Shown one piece after another: positions 28,903 to 32,159 of a DNA stretch of 32,159 nt (position 1 is the stretch's first letter; each line of letters begins with the position of its first letter). A program made the translations under genes and the position numbers. The DNA lies in assembly GCA_029068505.1 (NCBI GenBank), contig JAIECN010000080.1:1-32159 (forward strand), in the 5' to 3' direction. Under the pieces are notes generated by a model, which worked only from the letters and a program-made list of their open reading frames with translations, had not been told where the DNA came from and did no database searches. Origin of the DNA: Alistipes sp. (GTDB taxonomy: Bacteria > Bacteroidota > Bacteroidia > Bacteroidales > Rikenellaceae).

Positions 28903-28973
28903 GCAAGGCTGAAAGCCTTGCCGCCCGGAGCCGGCTCGCATCGAAGATGCGACCCCCGCAGCCGGCCCGGGCG
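28903..28973. other. Structured intergenic element with two GAA-loop hairpins
   Basis: GCAAGGCT-GAA-AGCCTTGC (28903-28921) and TCGCATC-GAA-GATGCGA (28936-28952), the latter nested in CGCCCGG(a)GCCGGC ... GCCGGCCCGGGCG (28922-28973). Confidence 0.6.
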
Positions 28974-29000
28974 AACAATCCGAAACCTCAATTCCGCAAA

Positions 29001-29597
29001 ATGTTGCTTCACGAGAAACTCCGTTCCTACCGCCTTTTGCTGGCTTCGCAGTCGCCGCGGCGCCGGGAGTTGATGACCGGCTGCGGCCTGCCTTACGAGT
29101 TGGCGCCCAAATACGATTGCGAGGAGACCTATCCCGACGACCTCCCGGCCGAAGAGGTGCCGCTCTACCTTTCGCGGCTCAAAAGCGACGCCTGTCCCTG
29201 GCCGCTCGAATCCAACGACATCCTGATGACGGCCGACACGGTCGTCGTGCTCGACGGACGCGTGCTGGGCAAGCCCCGTGACCGCGACGACGCCTTCGCC
29301 ATGTTGCGCAGCCTCTCGGGACGCAGGCACACCGTGGTGTCGGGCGTCACGTTCCGCACCCGCGATCGGCGGCACACCTTTGCAGCGCGTTCGGAGGTGT
29401 GGTTCCGCCCGCTCTCCGACGAGGAGATCGCCTACTATCTCGACGCGCACCGCCCCTATGACAAGGCCGGGTCGTACGGCATCCAGGAGTGGATCGGCTA
29501 TGCGGCCATCGAGCGCATCGACGGCTCGTTCTACAATGTGATGGGACTGCCCGTTCAGCGCGTATATGTCGAACTCGAAAAATTCATCGGTTTATGA
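29001..29597 (+). CDS. maf: Maf-family nucleotide pyrophosphatase
   Basis: LLLASQSPRRRELMTGCGL, MTADTVVVLDGRVLGKPRDRDDAFAMLRSLSGRRHTVVSGV, DKAGSYGIQEWIG. Confidence 0.96.
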   Translation: MLLHEKLRSYRLLLASQSPRRRELMTGCGLPYELAPKYDCEETYPDDLPAEEVPLYLSRLKSDACPWPLESNDILMTADTVVVLDGRVLGKPRDRDDAFAMLRSLSGRRHTVVSGVTFRTRDRRHTFAARSEVWFRPLSDEEIAYYLDAHRPYDKAGSYGIQEWIGYAAIERIDGSFYNVMGLPVQRVYVELEKFIGL

Positions 29598-31573
29598 AAC
29601 GTACCTTACTGACTCTCTTTTCATTGCTGCTCCTCGGGCCGGCCGTGGCCGACGAGGGCATGTGGCTCCCGTGCCTCATTTCGCAGCGCATCGGCGACAT
29701 GCGCGCCAAAGGCTTCCGGCTCACGGCCGAAGACATCTATTCGATCAACAAGGCGTCGATGAAAGATGCCGTAGTGCTGTTCGACGGCGGCTGCACGGGC
29801 GAGCTGGTATCGCCCGAAGGGCTGCTGCTGACCAACCACCACTGCGGCTACGACGCCATACAGAGCCACTCGTCGGTCGAGAACGACTACCTCACCCACG
29901 GCTTCTGGGCGCGTTCGCGGGCCGAGGAGCTGCCCAACAAGAGACTCAATGTCAAGTTCCTTGTCCGTATGGAAGAGGTCACCGACCGCATGGCTGCCGG
30001 CGAAACGGCCGAGGAGATCGTGCGCAAGGCCGAAACCGAAGGCAAAGGCTACAAGGCCGCGGTCGAACAGATGTACTACGGCAACCAGCAGTTTCTGTTC
30101 CTCTACGAGCAGTTCGACGACGTTCGCCTGGTGGCGGCCCCGCCCTCGTCGATCGGCAAATTCGGCGGCGACACCGACAACTGGATATGGCCCCGCCATA
30201 CGGGCGACTTCTCGGTCTTCCGCATCTATGCTGGCCCCGACAACAAGCCGGCGGCCTATTCGCCCGACAATGTGCCTTATCGTCCGCGCCGTCATTTCGC
30301 GGTCTCGACCCGCGGGGTCGGGGAGGGCGACTTCACGATGATCTACGGCTTCCCGGGCAATACGCAGCAATATATCCTCTCCGATGTGGTGAAATACATC
30401 GCCGAAGTCTCCGATCCCATGAAGATCGCCATCCGTACGGGACGGCTCGATATCATTTCCGAAGCGCAAGAATCCGACCCTGCGCTGCGCATCCATTATG
30501 CGGCCAAACACGCTTCGATCGCCAATGCGTGGAAGAAATGGCAGGGCGAAGTGCTGGGAATCAAGCGACTGGGCACCTATGAAAAGAAACTGCGCACCGA
30601 ACAACGGTTCGTCGAAGCGACGGGGGACGACGAAGTGCTGGAGGAATTGCGCAAGGAGTTCGCGCGGGCATTGCCCTATTATTATACGCGCGAACTGCTG
30701 GCCGAAACGCTGCTTACGTTGCCCTATGCCTACACGGCGGAGGAAAAGGCCGACCCGATTTTCGCCAAACGCGAAGCGACCGAACGCGCCCTCTGGCGCC
30801 AGGCATTCAAGGAGTACGCCGAACGCTGCACGATGTTGAATCCGCTTGCCGAATTCCAGGCCGGCGTCGAACAATACGGTTCCCCAGCGGACTATGCCGA
30901 CCATATCTTCGCTCTGGCGGTCGATGACCCGGGCAATGCTGAAATCGTGGCGCTGAAAGAAGCCATCAAAGGACTCAATACCGAAATCGTCGACGCCTTG
31001 GGCACTCGGTCGCTGCGCAACTTCAACAGCGCGTGGATGAACGAACTCTATGCCCGCTATGTTGCGGGTTTGCGCCGCTGGGCTGCGGCCGAAAAACGCG
31101 AAGGTGCCATGTTTCCCGATGCCAACCTGACACTGCGTGTGGCCTACGGCTCGGTGGCGGGCTACGAATATGCTGACGGCGAATACCATAAACCGTTGAC
31201 CACCCTCGACGGAATCATTGCCAAGGACAATCCGGCGATCTACGACTACGACATTCCGCAGGCGCTGCGCGACCTCCATGCGTCGAAAGCATACGGACGC
31301 TGGGGCGTGGAGATCGACGGTCGCCGTACGGTGCCGGTGTGCTTCCTGGCGACCAACCATACGACGGGCGGCAACTCCGGCTCGCCGATCCTCAACGGAC
31401 GCGGCGAACTCATAGGCATCAACTTCGACCGCACGTGGCGCTCGACGATGAGCGACATCGAATTCGACCCGACGATCTGCCGCAACATCGCGGTGGACAT
31501 CCGCTACGTGCTGATGGTCATCGACCGCATAGGCGGAGCGGGGTATCTGCTCGATGAAATGACGATCCGATAA
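29594..31573 (+). CDS. S46-family dipeptidyl-peptidase, DPP11-like
   Basis: Signal peptide; LLLTNHHCGYDAIQSHSS; TGGNSGSPILNGRGELIGINFDRTW; VDIRYVLMVIDRIGGAGYLLDEM. ATGA overlap with maf. Confidence 0.95.
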   Translation: MKRTLLTLFSLLLLGPAVADEGMWLPCLISQRIGDMRAKGFRLTAEDIYSINKASMKDAVVLFDGGCTGELVSPEGLLLTNHHCGYDAIQSHSSVENDYLTHGFWARSRAEELPNKRLNVKFLVRMEEVTDRMAAGETAEEIVRKAETEGKGYKAAVEQMYYGNQQFLFLYEQFDDVRLVAAPPSSIGKFGGDTDNWIWPRHTGDFSVFRIYAGPDNKPAAYSPDNVPYRPRRHFAVSTRGVGEGDFTMIYGFPGNTQQYILSDVVKYIAEVSDPMKIAIRTGRLDIISEAQESDPALRIHYAAKHASIANAWKKWQGEVLGIKRLGTYEKKLRTEQRFVEATGDDEVLEELRKEFARALPYYYTRELLAETLLTLPYAYTAEEKADPIFAKREATERALWRQAFKEYAERCTMLNPLAEFQAGVEQYGSPADYADHIFALAVDDPGNAEIVALKEAIKGLNTEIVDALGTRSLRNFNSAWMNELYARYVAGLRRWAAAEKREGAMFPDANLTLRVAYGSVAGYEYADGEYHKPLTTLDGIIAKDNPAIYDYDIPQALRDLHASKAYGRWGVEIDGRRTVPVCFLATNHTTGGNSGSPILNGRGELIGINFDRTWRSTMSDIEFDPTICRNIAVDIRYVLMVIDRIGGAGYLLDEMTIR

Positions 31574-31583
31574 GGAGAGACAG

Positions 31584-31630
31584 AACGAAATAGTGCAGCC
31601 CTGCAATTCGCAGGGCTGCACTATTTCGTT
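31584..31630 (+). terminator. Long perfect hairpin after the S46 peptidase gene
   Basis: AACGAAATAGTGCAGCCCTGC-aattc-GCAGGGCTGCACTATTTCGTT, a perfect 21-bp stem. Confidence 0.85.
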
Positions 31631-31740
31631 AACGCTGCTATTATGTTGTTTTCTGCTTGTCTTCCTGGAGGGGGGCTGTTCGTTGTTTTTTGTTGCGTCT
31701 TCTTGCGGGCTTTTCTGATGCTTTCCTGCTTTTCGTTACA

Positions 31741-31797
<57 letters not shown>

Positions 31798-32056
31798 GGC
31801 CTTTCTGTTTTCGTTGTCTCTCTCGGCTTTTAGTTTATCTTTTTGCCTTCCTGTTTGTTGTTTTTTGTCGTTTACTGCTCGTCTTTTTGTGGTAGTATCG
31901 GTGCCTTTCTATCTCCATCGCCGGCTTTCTTCGTTTCCTCTCGTTTCCCTCATTTCTGGGTAGCGGGCCGACTGCGGGGTGCCGGACGTTTTGTACCGGA
32001 TCATCGACCGGGCCGATGACGGATGCAGATAAATTTCCGTCTTCCCGAGCGAAAAA

Positions 32057-32088
32057 TTTGGCGGTTTCAAAATTAAGCCCTATATTTG
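32057..32088 (+). promoter_or_regulatory. Bacteroidetes-type promoter for tRNA-Leu
   Basis: TTTG (32057-32060), 20-nt spacer, TATATTTG (32081-32088), about 31 nt before the tRNA start. Confidence 0.85.
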
Positions 32089-32119
32089 TGCTCCCGAATC
32101 GCAAGTTTCGGTATGTGTC

Positions 32120-32159
32120 GCCCAGGTGGTGAAATTGGTAGACACGCTACTTTGAGGGG
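32120..32159 (+). tRNA. tRNA-Leu, probably GAG anticodon (3' end outside window)
   Basis: GCCCAGGTGGTGAAATTGGTAGACACGCTACTTTGAGGGG matches the 5' half of a bacterial tRNA-Leu: acceptor, D-arm, anticodon loop TTGAGGG. Confidence 0.9.

Noticed and set aside
29621-31621. 666-aa minus-strand ORF antisense to the S46 peptidase
   Set aside because: Shadow ORF; the sense protein has intact signal peptide and catalytic motifs.

Overview
A 32.2 kb housekeeping region from a GC-rich Bacteroidales genome. It looks Alistipes/Rikenellaceae-like, but this is inferred from gene content, GC-rich coding and TAnnTTTG promoters, not from a search. The window begins inside groL and ends inside a tRNA-Leu gene. 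I support about 28 protein-coding genes: groL (3' part), an EamA transporter, a minus-strand bamD-rpoZ-like-coaBC-recN-nucleotidyltransferase-like cluster, an outer-membrane barrel protein, cardiolipin synthase, greA, a TonB-dependent receptor, mdh, gcvH, birA, purB, a DUF4834-like protein with mlaE-mlaF, gap, a small hypothetical, DUF177-rpmF-plsX-fabH, a PepSY-like protein, an MBL hydrolase, an FkbM methyltransferase, trmD, lpxB, a FAH-family protein, maf and an S46 peptidase. There are also many Bacteroidetes-type promoters and hairpin terminators. I saw no CRISPR array, transposon, prophage or obvious defence system. The points most worth a second look are small or non-coding: a 47-codon sORF joined by ATGA overlaps on both sides; a 32-aa single-TM micro-ORF; a nested two-hairpin element between the FAH gene and maf; a degenerate 21/35-nt repeat array downstream of gap; two long pyrimidine-biased intergenic tracts, one with a (CTA)6(CTT)13 compound microsatellite; a predicted leaderless gene; and an unusual low-complexity linker in CoaBC.
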